Source of the DNA: Rhodobacteraceae bacterium IMCC1335
GTDB taxonomy: Bacteria; Pseudomonadota; Alphaproteobacteria; Rhodobacterales; Rhodobacteraceae
Length of the DNA stretch: 64,000 nt
Assembly (NCBI GenBank): GCA_039640495.1
Contig: CP046864.1
Coordinates: 3,149,001 to 3,213,000 of the forward strand
Direction: 5' to 3'
Below are positions 27,602 to 35,023 of the stretch, in pieces. Below the pieces are notes generated by a model. It had not been told where the DNA came from and made no database searches. It was given only the letters and a program-made list of their open reading frames with translations. How positions within the stretch are numbered: the stretch's first letter is position 1; every line of letters begins with the position of its first letter. A program made the translations under genes and the position numbers.

Positions 27602-27895
27602 GATATAAAACAGGCCAATATCAATCTAGGAGCCTACCCATCAGAGCGTTTTGGATTTTTAACGGGTATAGTGGCTGATGTGGCGGCTGATTCAACCGAA
27701 GCAACAAAAGGTGTCTGGTCTTTTGAAGTGCGTATCACCCCCCAGGAAAACAAGTTGATGAGTGGATGAGATCAATTTGCCCTTCGTCCAAGCATGACCA
27801 CTTCTGTAGATATCGCAACAGATAAACGACGTCTTATCAGTTATTTCTTCGCACCTATTGTGGATGCCGTTTTTAGCGCATTAGGCGAAAGATGA
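27602..27895 (+). pseudogene. Remnant of HlyD-type membrane fusion protein (C-terminal part)
   Basis: One frame from 27602 reads D-I-K-Q-A-N-I-N-L-G-A-Y-P-S-E-R-F-G-F-L, continues T-G-I-V-A-D-V and V-W-S-F-E-V-R-I, then hits an in-frame TGA (27761-27763 region, after K-L-M-S-G). It then goes on with P-S-M-T-T-S-V-D-I-A-T-D-K-R-R-L-I, then S-Y-F-F-A-P-I-V-D, to a final TGA at 27893. This is the shape of the C-terminal end of HlyD/LapC adaptors of type I secretion (GQ-x-A-x-I-K-L-x-A-Y-P...R-x-G, then PGM-x-x-x-V-D-I-x-T-G-K-R...L-L-x-P-I). The N-terminal ~70 % and any ABC partner are missing. A stop at 27581 precedes the frame. Confidence 0.75.
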
Positions 27896-27933
27896 TATCC
27901 ACTTAGTCATTATCTAAGAAGTATTTGTCGTAT

Positions 27934-28095
27934 TTATTTGTTCGCCTGTTTTATCAAATATGAAATCCCAACCCAGTTAAGAATTAAAAGTAATGAAACT
28001 ATGATTAGAGACATTGACGATTGGTTTAGCATGATCCAGATAGGCTTCACTGTTGCTAGGCCCACTAGGCCAAGAATTTGAATGTTTTGGATCAT
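27934..28095 (-). CDS. Possible small membrane peptide, 53 aa
   Basis: The 53-codon frame has a hydrophobic start (MIQNIQILGLVGLATVKPIW) and a second hydrophobic run near SLIIVSLLLILNWVGISYLI, with a basic end KQANK. The layout fits a two-pass membrane peptide. It has only a weak AAGAGA ribosome-binding site and no family I recognise. It lies in a decayed region next to the HlyD remnant and may not be real. Confidence 0.25.
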   Translation of the reverse strand: MIQNIQILGLVGLATVKPIWIMLNQSSMSLIIVSLLLILNWVGISYLIKQANK

Positions 28096-28201
28096 CGTTT
28101 TCTCTTGAAGTTCGTACCACCACACCATTGCAGCGACACGCTTTATATTTAGAAATTTTTGCGGCCTGCCAAAGGGAAGGCCTTAAAATTTGTGATGCGC
28201 T

Positions 28202-28795
28202 TTATGACGTGTCTTCGCTTAGCACGGGCAAGATACCAAAGCCGTTGCGCCAAAACACCAGCGCCAACACCCCAGCTTCACGTGTTTGCAAAGCATGCGG
28301 TTGCTGCGCGGCGTGAAAAATAACATCTCCGGGATGTAAAAAACGCGGCGCCTGCCCAGCCCGCATAAACTCGGCCTCACCAGCAATCACCAAATAGCAT
28401 TCTTCGGCTGGGTGCTCATGCCATGGGTAATATAGACGGGGTGGCATATATACGACCCATGCCCAAAGTTGACCACTTTGAAACCCTCCTTCTGGACCAA
28501 TGATTGTAAAACACCCAAATCGATCTAAAAAATCTTGCCCAACCTTGGTATGTTTATAGGTTTCGCGCCAATGCGCTTGAGCTCCTGCTGCCACAACAGC
28601 CTTACAAAGTGTCTGATATTGCGTTTCAAAAAATTCATTCTTTTCGCGTGCCAATCCCTGCCCGCATAGCAATGGATTTGGCTCGATCTCTTGAGTTGTG
28701 ACATCTTGGCAGAACGGCGCAAAAGCCATCAGCTCTTGGTGGTTTTCATAAACAGTCCGAAGTTCGGACAATAATAAATCAAACGGGCGTGCCAT
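28202..28795 (-). CDS. Cupin-type DMSP lyase family protein (DddQ/DddL-like)
   Basis: These enzymes split dimethylsulfoniopropionate into dimethyl sulfide and acrylate. The protein is about 197 residues, the size of DddQ. It has a helical N-terminal part and a C-terminal cupin with MPPRLYYPWHEHPAEECYLV, giving the HxHxxxExY metal and catalytic set (His126, His128, Glu132, Tyr134). A second cupin motif, FLHPGDVIFHAAQQPHAL, supplies His167. The start is ATG 28795; the frame also has a TTG at 28807. No acrylate-degradation genes (acuI and so on) adjoin it. The family is well supported. Activity on DMSP and the exact subclass are inferred. Confidence 0.82.
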   Translation of the reverse strand: MARPFDLLLSELRTVYENHQELMAFAPFCQDVTTQEIEPNPLLCGQGLAREKNEFFETQYQTLCKAVVAAGAQAHWRETYKHTKVGQDFLDRFGCFTIIGPEGGFQSGQLWAWVVYMPPRLYYPWHEHPAEECYLVIAGEAEFMRAGQAPRFLHPGDVIFHAAQQPHALQTREAGVLALVFWRNGFGILPVLSEDTS

Positions 28796-29442
28796 TACAA
28801 AAACCAATAAGATTATTCTTCCCCCAAAACCCTACATTTTGGGATTGCCATGTCAAACTCAATTAACTCTGCGGGCCTATTTTGCGGCTCGAATATAAGC
28901 CTTGACTGATCCTTATAACGGCCATTTGGATCCGAGTTATCTAAACAGCGGCCCTTTCAGTCTTTTGACACCCGAAAAGATACACTCTGGCTTTGCGCCC
29001 CACCCAAGTCTTGATCCCACCGGCGAATATCACGCCGCCCCAACGGTGCTTTGAGGCCCTGTATTTCATGAAATGCCGCGTGGCGGGAGTTTTTATCGCG
29101 ACAGGCACCGATCACTATTATGATCTGGCACAGAGGCCTGTTCAGGGTCTTTTATATGTCTCAGCGCAGGCTTGAATGTCTTTCAACAACATTTGCGCTC
29201 ATCGTTTTTTACGCAGCTTGAATATTGGAAAATGCCAGATAAAAGTTACGGGGGTTGACCGGCTTTACATCGCGCCAAGACCCTCGATATGCTGTCTTTC
29301 TTCGGCAGGGCATCCGCCAAAAGCCCAAAGCATTTTGAAAAGGGCTAGCAGATATGGGCCAGCCAACCGGGGCTGGTCATCGACAATCGTGCCAAGTAGA
29401 CACATCACATCAGACCCTCAACATTAAGATTTGGAGACCCAG
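28796..29442. other. Intergenic region without a recognisable gene
   Basis: About 650 bases separate the DMSP lyase-type gene from the CMD-family gene. Short frames exist (28993-29175, 29176-29427) but show no domain. One plus-strand frame near 29290-29400 reads M-L-S-F-F-G-R-A-S-A-K-S-P-K-H-F-E-K-G, a stop, then Q-I-W-A-S-Q-P-G-L-V-I-D, which looks like decayed coding sequence of unknown origin. Promoters for both flanking genes should lie here. Confidence 0.35.
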
Positions 29443-29829
29443 ATGAGCCTATTTGACGAAGACCTTTTTCTGAAGGGCTTAGAACAGCGAAAAGCCACTT
29501 TAGGAGCTGAGTATGTAGAGACCAACTTGACTGCAGCCGATGAGCTCACGCGTCCATTCCAAGAAGCCATGACCGCCTGGTGTTGGGGTTTTGGCTGGGG
29601 CGATGATGTGATTGATGCCAAAACCCGCAGCATGATGAACCTGTCCATGATTGCGGCATTGGGCAAAATGCATGAATGGGAACTGCATTGTAAAGGCGCT
29701 TTAAATAACGGCGTGACCCCAGAGGAAATTCGCGCAATCATTCATGTTGTGGGTATCTATTGTGGCGTGCCACAGGCTTTAGAATGTTTTCGTGCAGCCC
29801 GCAAAGTGCTCAATGAGACGCCCCGCTAG
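29443..29829 (+). CDS. Carboxymuconolactone decarboxylase-family protein (PcaC-like)
   Basis: The 128-residue protein belongs to the CMD/AhpD fold. The closest pattern is 4-carboxymuconolactone decarboxylase (PcaC): F-E-E/Q-A-M-T-A-W-C-W-G, then MMNLSMIAALGKMHEWELHC, and VTPEEIRAIIHVVGIYCGVP with the conserved His and the YCGVP end. PcaC decarboxylates gamma-carboxymuconolactone in the protocatechuate branch of the beta-ketoadipate pathway. No other pca gene is near, so it may act on another substrate. It lacks the CxxC of AhpD. ATG 29443 has GGAG upstream; a TTG at 29431 is less likely. Confidence 0.85.
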   Translation: MSLFDEDLFLKGLEQRKATLGAEYVETNLTAADELTRPFQEAMTAWCWGFGWGDDVIDAKTRSMMNLSMIAALGKMHEWELHCKGALNNGVTPEEIRAIIHVVGIYCGVPQALECFRAARKVLNETPR

Positions 29830-30053
29830 GCCGCGTTCAGCGCCGGCAAGCAAATGAACCGCCATAGCGCAAAAAAGACCAGGGCAAAAAAACCATCCGC
29901 ACCGAAAAGCCTATTGATGGACCGGCTTGGTTAAGCCCACTCAAAACATTTGCAGCGGCGGCGCCTTGCGTCTTACAAAAACAGGCATATAGCTTGATCC
30001 AGAAGGAAATTCTCGGCTACCCTTACCTGAACGCCCAAAAAGGAAATCGCGAC

Positions 30054-31079
30054 GTGTCAAAAACTCCACCACGCTCATTGACGTTACGAGATGTCTCAGA
30101 AGCCTGCGGCGTTTCTGAAATGACCGTCAGCCGCGTTCTGCGCGACAGCGGCGATGTCTCGCAAACCACCCGCGAAAAGGTGCTCAAAGCCGCCCATGAT
30201 TTGGGCTATGTACCAAATAAAATAGCCGGCGCTTTGGCAAGCCAAAGGGTGAATCTGATCGCCGTTATCATTCCGTCCATGTCCAACATGGTCTTTCCCG
30301 AAGTCATTATGGGGATAAATGAAGTTCTGGAAAATACCGAGCTGCAAGCGGTTATTGGGATCACAAACTACCTGCCAGAAACCGAAGAAAGCGTATTATA
30401 CAAAATGCTCTCATGGCGCCCGTCTGGCGTTATTATCGCGGGCTTAGAACATTCTGAACGGTCGCAAAAAATGCTGCAATCTTCTGGAATACCAATCGTT
30501 GAAATTATGGATATTGACGGCACCGCCACCGATTGCGCCGTGGGTATTTCGCACTGGCGCGCCGGGCGCGAAATGGCGCAGGTTATTCTGGATGCAGGAT
30601 ATCGCAAAATAGGATTTATGGGCACAAAAATGCCTCTCGACCATCGCGCCCGCAAACGCTTTGAAGGCTTTTCAGAAAGACTTTTGCAATCCGGTGTAGA
30701 AATCGCTGATAAAGAATTTTATTCGGGGGGCTCTGCCTTGGCGAAAGGGCGCGATATGACCAATGATATGCTCATGCGCTCACCGGATTTAGATTTTTTA
30801 TATTTCTCAAACGATATGATTGGTGCGGGCGGTCTGTTGCATCTTTTGAAACAAAAGGCCGATATTCCGCAAAAAATTGGTTTAGCAGGCTTTAATGGTG
30901 TCGAGTTGCTGCAAGGCCTACCACTGCAATTGGCCACGATGGATGCCTGTCGCTTGCAGATCGGCCGGCAGGCCGCACAAATCATTTGCCATCGGATTTC
31001 GGGCGCCTTGACATTGGGTGAAAAAATCGTTGAACTGACGCCAACGCTTTCACCGGGTGACACGCTGCGATCGGCCTAA
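30054..31079 (+). CDS. LacI-family transcriptional regulator
   Basis: The protein of about 341 residues has the LacI layout. The N-terminal helix-turn-helix is SLTLRDVSEACGVSEMTVSR, with hinge YVPNKIAGALASQR, and a periplasmic-binding-like sugar domain follows (LIAVIIPSMSNMVFPEVIMG, GYRKIGFMGTKMP, DFLYFSNDMIGAGGLLHL, GLAGFNGVELLQ). The effector region resembles GntR-type gluconate regulators. The frame opens with TTG 29994; I prefer GTG 30054, which has AAAAAGGAAA upstream. No sugar-utilisation genes adjoin it, so the regulon is elsewhere. Confidence 0.9.
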   Translation: MSKTPPRSLTLRDVSEACGVSEMTVSRVLRDSGDVSQTTREKVLKAAHDLGYVPNKIAGALASQRVNLIAVIIPSMSNMVFPEVIMGINEVLENTELQAVIGITNYLPETEESVLYKMLSWRPSGVIIAGLEHSERSQKMLQSSGIPIVEIMDIDGTATDCAVGISHWRAGREMAQVILDAGYRKIGFMGTKMPLDHRARKRFEGFSERLLQSGVEIADKEFYSGGSALAKGRDMTNDMLMRSPDLDFLYFSNDMIGAGGLLHLLKQKADIPQKIGLAGFNGVELLQGLPLQLATMDACRLQIGRQAAQIICHRISGALTLGEKIVELTPTLSPGDTLRSA

Positions 31080-31134
31080 TCGTGAAGAAATCGCGTGGTT
31101 TTTTGCCCAACGCTTTAACTTCAAAGAAAGCGAA

Positions 31135-31833
31135 ATGACCGACCAAACTATGTTCAAAAGATATGCGATTTATTTTGTTCCCAAGGGGGAATTGGCCAAG
31201 TTTGGACGGGCATGGCTGGGCTGGGATTGCAGCAAAGGTCAATATATAAGCTCTGAAAAAGCATTTGCAGAGCCGCTGGCTGACCGAGAATATTATACAA
31301 AAAAACCGCGGAAATATGGGCTTCACGCAACCTTAAAAGCCCCTTTTCGACTGCAAGCAACGCAGAGTGAAACCGCCCTGCGCAGCGCATTCCGCGGCTT
31401 TTGCAATCATCAAAAACCAACAGCTTCGGGCAATTTAATGCTCTCTGAACGGGGCGGGTTCCTCTCGTTAAGGCCCCAAATGCAATCCGCTGCCCTCTTT
31501 GAGCTTGGCAAACACTGCCTTGAAGCGTTTGACCCGTTTCGCGCGCCTTTAGAGCAGAGCGATCTAGACCGTCGCCGCAACGCTCGCCTGAGCCCGCGCC
31601 AAAACCAGTTTTTACACCAATGGGGCTATCCCTATGTGCTGCAAGAGTTCCAGTTTCACATTACGTTAACGTCGTTCTTGAGCATTTTACAGCGCGAAAC
31701 GATCATACCAGCATTAAAGAATTTGTTGGCTCATGAGTTGGACCGCCCCTTTATTATCGCGCATCTTGCCTTAATGGGAGAGGATAGAAACGGCCAATTT
31801 CATATTTTGGAAGAAGCCAATCTATCCGGCTAA
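31135..31833 (+). CDS. DUF1045 protein, 2H phosphoesterase-like
   Basis: DUF1045 proteins are two-histidine phosphoesterase-fold enzymes usually found in phosphonate (phn) operons, where a cyclic ribose phosphate is handled. The ~232-residue protein shows RYAIYFVPKGELAKFGRAWL, the first H-x-T motif in KYGLHATLKAPF, an R-L-S-P-R-Q-N-Q-F region, and the second in FQFHITLTSFL. Both catalytic histidines are present. ATG 31150 (MFKRYAIYF) is another possible start. No phn genes are near. It follows the LacI gene by 55 bases and may share its transcript. Confidence 0.85.
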   Translation: MTDQTMFKRYAIYFVPKGELAKFGRAWLGWDCSKGQYISSEKAFAEPLADREYYTKKPRKYGLHATLKAPFRLQATQSETALRSAFRGFCNHQKPTASGNLMLSERGGFLSLRPQMQSAALFELGKHCLEAFDPFRAPLEQSDLDRRRNARLSPRQNQFLHQWGYPYVLQEFQFHITLTSFLSILQRETIIPALKNLLAHELDRPFIIAHLALMGEDRNGQFHILEEANLSG

Positions 31834-31868
31834 AGGAACGGAATACCGACAATAAAAAGGGCTAAAGC

Positions 31869-32033
31869 TCAACTCGATAATTTGTGAATTTCTTCTTTGA
31901 TCCGTAATTTTTGTTTTTTCATGGTTGCGACCTGCAAGTCATCAATCGCCAGGGATTTTTGTGCCTCTTCAACTGCCTCTGACAAAGCTTGGTGCTTTTT
32001 TCTTAGTTCCCGCACATGCGAAACAACTGTCAT
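31869..32033 (-). CDS. DUF465 (YdcH-like) small protein
   Basis: This is a 54-residue, fully helical, highly charged peptide (MTVVSHVRELRKKHQALSEA, then VEEAQKSLAIDDLQVATMKK, then QKLRIKEEIHKL). It matches the DUF465/YdcH family, short coiled-coil peptides of unknown role common in alphaproteobacteria. A perfect AGGAGG box (32043-32048 on the plus strand as CCTCCT) lies 9 bases upstream. It converges with the DUF1045 gene. Confidence 0.85.
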   Translation of the reverse strand: MTVVSHVRELRKKHQALSEAVEEAQKSLAIDDLQVATMKKQKLRIKEEIHKLSS

Positions 32034-32147
32034 ATTGCTCAACCTCCTATGTAGACATGCTTCGATGGCAGCATAAATTTATCACCCTGTCACTTAGAAA
32101 AATTTTATTCTCGCAAAATAGGAGAAGTTTCGCCGAGCCGCTTCAGT

Positions 32148-32915
32148 CTATTCCCAAATCGACACCAAATCTGCGCTGTTGCGCAACACTGAACTGACCA
32201 AACCAGTATAGGTGTCACCATCATGGCGGTGGCGATCGCCCTCATGCAGTATCAAAGGCGCCATCAGACGAAAATTGGCTCGGCCGGCTTTGCGCGCGCG
32301 CAAAAGCATCAATCCGCTTTCGCGTCCTTTGCGCGGTGCGATGGGCACAACTTGTAAGCTGCCCAGATCATCGGGTAAGACAGCCATAAAATCCTGCAGC
32401 CTTTCGCTGCGAAAAATAAAATGGGCATAGCCCTTTGGGCGCAACCGTTTGGCGGCAAGCTTAACCCAAATCTTCAATGGCGTTTGCTCTCCCAGGGCGC
32501 GTTCGCGCGCCTGATGCGGGGCGGGGCTGCTCTGCGCGCGATCAAAATAAGGGGGATTGGCAATCACGAAATCAAAGTTTTCACCCCGTAGCGCGGCTGG
32601 AGGGGAGGCGATATCTGCCGTGATAACTGTTAATTTGCAACCATTTTGCTGCGCATTTTGAGAGGCAAGGATCGCGGCATCAGGCTGAATTTCAACTCCG
32701 GTTATTGCCAAGCCGGGGACGCGGGCCGCCAGACACAGACTGGCCACGCCAACACCGCAACCAAGTTCTAAAACGCTTTCCCCCCTGACCGCGGGAACCG
32801 AGGCGGCAAGCAAAACAGGATCAACCCCCGCGCGATACCCTGTCTTGGGCTGAGCAACCATCAAACGGCCACCTAGAAACTGGTCATGGCTATGCAAATC
32901 CGAATCAAAGGTCAT
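32148..32915 (-). CDS. TrmN6/YfiC-like SAM-dependent methyltransferase
   Basis: The 255-residue protein is a class I methyltransferase with SAM motif SVLELGCGVGVASLCLAARV and the N6-adenine/glutamine-type catalytic motif F-V-I-A-N-P-P-Y-F. Relatives of this size with the early segment FLGGRLMVAQPKTGYRAGVD (QP-x-x-GYRAGxD) are annotated as tRNA1(Val) A37 N6-methyltransferases or general methyltransferases. It overlaps the DUF2007 gene by four bases. The two are divergent from the polyprenyl synthase gene, an arrangement I recall in other roseobacters. Confidence 0.88.
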   Translation of the reverse strand: MTFDSDLHSHDQFLGGRLMVAQPKTGYRAGVDPVLLAASVPAVRGESVLELGCGVGVASLCLAARVPGLAITGVEIQPDAAILASQNAQQNGCKLTVITADIASPPAALRGENFDFVIANPPYFDRAQSSPAPHQARERALGEQTPLKIWVKLAAKRLRPKGYAHFIFRSERLQDFMAVLPDDLGSLQVVPIAPRKGRESGLMLLRARKAGRANFRLMAPLILHEGDRHRHDGDTYTGLVSSVLRNSADLVSIWE

Positions 32916-33124
32916 CGCAGCTCAATCTTATGCGCGATCATCAAGCGCAGCGCCGATGCGTGATCGTCTTCGCGCACCATCAAACGACGCGGCAAAATCC
33001 CCAGAGATCCTTCAAGCACCGAGGTATTTGTATCCAATTCAAAAAAAGCAATTTCCGCATCTTTCAGAATCGCCTGCGCATAGGCAATTAAAGTGATGTC
33101 GGTGCTTCTGAGCAGTTCTTGCAT
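32912..33124 (-). CDS. DUF2007 domain protein
   Basis: The 70-residue protein (MQELLRSTDITLIAYAQAIL, then KDAEIAFFELDTNTSVLEGS) matches the DUF2007 putative signal-transducing domain, a small ferredoxin-like fold. The frame extends upstream to 33250 but that part is not conserved and overlaps the divergent polyprenyl synthase gene; ATG 33124 is the sensible start. It overlaps the methyltransferase by four bases and so is translationally coupled. The biochemical role is unknown. Confidence 0.85.
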   Translation of the reverse strand: MQELLRSTDITLIAYAQAILKDAEIAFFELDTNTSVLEGSLGILPRRLMVREDDHASALRLMIAHKIELR

Positions 33125-33177
33125 GGCCTTACATTTAGTAATATCACTGCGCCTTGTCGAGCTTAGGAAACTGAAAA

Positions 33178-34182
33178 ATGGGCGATCAAGGGAACATCGT
33201 GACCAAACCCCAAGATGCATTGGCAAACTTGCTGTCGAAAGAGATGGCACAGGTCAATGAGCTGATTTCACAGCGCATGGCCTCACAATACGCGCCGCGC
33301 ATTCCCGAAGTGACCGCGCATTTGATTAATGCAGGTGGCAAGCGTCTGCGCCCCTTACTGACCCTAGCAAGCGCTTCTATCTGCGGCTATACGGGCGGCT
33401 TTCATATTCATTTGGCGGCAACGGTCGAATTTATCCATACCGCCACCCTGCTGCATGATGACGTTGTCGATGAAAGCGCGCAGCGGCGCGGGCGACCCAC
33501 AGCCAATCTACTCTGGGATAACAAATCATCCATATTGGTGGGCGATTATCTGTTTTCGCGGGCCTTTCAATTGATGGTAGATACTGGGTCTCTTGACGTA
33601 TTGGCCATTTTATCCAACGCCTCTGCCACAATCGCAGAGGGCGAAGTTTTGCAACTCAGCGCCTCGCGCGATCTGAACACCAACGAAGAGATTTATCTGC
33701 AAGTGGTCAGAGGTAAAACCGCCGCCCTGTTTTCAGCCGCCACGGAAGTCGGCGGGGTGATTGCAAATGCACCTAGAGCGGTTCAAACCGCTTTGTTTGA
33801 TTACGGCGATGCTCTGGGAATCGCGTTTCAAATTGTCGATGATCTATTAGATGTTAGCGGCGATCCTGACGTGATGGGCAAGAATATTGGGGATGATTTT
33901 CGCGAACGCAAGCTGACCTTACCATTCATCAAAGCCGTTGCGAAATCCACTGCCGATGAACAGGCATTTTGGAAACGCACGATCGAAAAGGGCGACCAGC
34001 AAGAGGGTGACCTGGCACGGGCTCTGGAACTCTTAAAAACCCATCATGCGATCGAAGATACCCGCCAAGATGCTTTGCAATGGTCGCGCCGGGCCCAAGA
34101 CGCCTTGGCCCCGCTGCCCGACCACCCGATGAAGGCGCTTTTGGCGACGCTTGCGACCTATGTGGTCGAACGGATTACTTAA
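33178..34182 (+). CDS. ispB: Polyprenyl diphosphate synthase (ubiquinone side chain)
   Basis: This trans-prenyltransferase builds the long isoprenoid tail of ubiquinone from FPP and IPP. The 334-residue protein has GGKRLRPLLTLASA, the first Asp-rich motif LLHDDVVDESAQRRGRP, the GDYLFSRAFQLMV region, and the second motif FQIVDDLLDVSGD with GKNIGDDFRERKLTLPFI. Small residues precede the first DDxxD, which suits a long product (octa- or decaprenyl). Alphaproteobacteria mostly make Q10, so decaprenyl is likely. It converges with ispE (8-base overlap). Confidence 0.93.
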   Translation: MGDQGNIVTKPQDALANLLSKEMAQVNELISQRMASQYAPRIPEVTAHLINAGGKRLRPLLTLASASICGYTGGFHIHLAATVEFIHTATLLHDDVVDESAQRRGRPTANLLWDNKSSILVGDYLFSRAFQLMVDTGSLDVLAILSNASATIAEGEVLQLSASRDLNTNEEIYLQVVRGKTAALFSAATEVGGVIANAPRAVQTALFDYGDALGIAFQIVDDLLDVSGDPDVMGKNIGDDFRERKLTLPFIKAVAKSTADEQAFWKRTIEKGDQQEGDLARALELLKTHHAIEDTRQDALQWSRRAQDALAPLPDHPMKALLATLATYVVERIT

Positions 34183-35023
34183 ACCTGTCCAAACATATCT
34201 GGGTTGATGCGATCCACCAATCTGGATGGGTTTGCGCCAGCTTTACAGCAAGCGCATCGCGCGCCGCATCATTTTGCATCAAGGCAAAACACGTGGCACC
34301 AGAGCCGGACATACGCGCCAAAGCCACGCCGGGTGCAGCGCGCAACGCGGCCAGCACATCCCCGATAACTGGAACCAAGTTCTGCGCCGGCACCTCTAGA
34401 TCATTGCGTTGCTTGGACAACCAAAGCAACCAGGCCTCACGGTTTCGCGGATCAGGCATCGCCTCTAAGACCGGAGGATTTTCTTTTGAAGCAAGCGCGT
34501 TGAACACCGCCGGCGTCGATACCCCCTGCCGCGGATTGACCAAAATTATGGGAAATTGCGGCGGTGGCCCTAACATCTCTAATTGATCGCCAATCCCCCG
34601 CATCCGGGTTAACTGCGGCGACATGCAAACCGGTATATCAGCGCCAAGCTGCAGCAGTTTGGCAAGGGCGGGCACAGGCTGGGACCACAGCTGTGATAAG
34701 GCCCGTATCGTCGCTGCGGCATCGCTTGAGCCGCCGCCAATTCCAGACGACGCGGGAAGGTTTTTTTCCAACTGAATATGCGCGCCCTTGGAGATATCAA
34801 ACAAATGAGCAGCCCGCATCACTAAGTTGTCCGGCCCCGAAGAAATATCAGGTGCAAAAGGGCCAGTGCAGTTTAAAGACAGCTCATCCGCCGGTGAAAC
34901 AGTAATCCGATCGCCAATATCAGCCATAGCAACGTATGAATCCAAAAGATGATAGCCATCGCTACGCTGACCTGTAACGTGTAAAATCAAGTTGAGTTTG
35001 GCCGCTGCGAAGGCCTTAGCCAT
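34175..35023 (-). CDS. ispE: 4-diphosphocytidyl-2-C-methyl-D-erythritol kinase
   Basis: IspE phosphorylates CDP-methylerythritol in the MEP pathway, which supplies the isoprene units used by the neighbouring polyprenyl synthase. The 282-residue GHMP kinase has FAAAKLNLILHVTGQRSDGYH, the ATP loop LPASSGIGGGSSDAAATI, and the C-terminal ARMSGSGATCFAL motif. All key residues are present. It overlaps the TPR gene upstream by eight bases, so they are probably co-transcribed. Confidence 0.96.
   Translation of the reverse strand: MAKAFAAAKLNLILHVTGQRSDGYHLLDSYVAMADIGDRITVSPADELSLNCTGPFAPDISSGPDNLVMRAAHLFDISKGAHIQLEKNLPASSGIGGGSSDAAATIRALSQLWSQPVPALAKLLQLGADIPVCMSPQLTRMRGIGDQLEMLGPPPQFPIILVNPRQGVSTPAVFNALASKENPPVLEAMPDPRNREAWLLWLSKQRNDLEVPAQNLVPVIGDVLAALRAAPGVALARMSGSGATCFALMQNDAARDALAVKLAQTHPDWWIASTQICLDRFK

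Noticed and set aside
28993..29175. 60-codon frame in the gap after the DMSP lyase-type gene
   Set aside because: No recognisable pattern and no ribosome-binding site; treated as non-coding or decayed.
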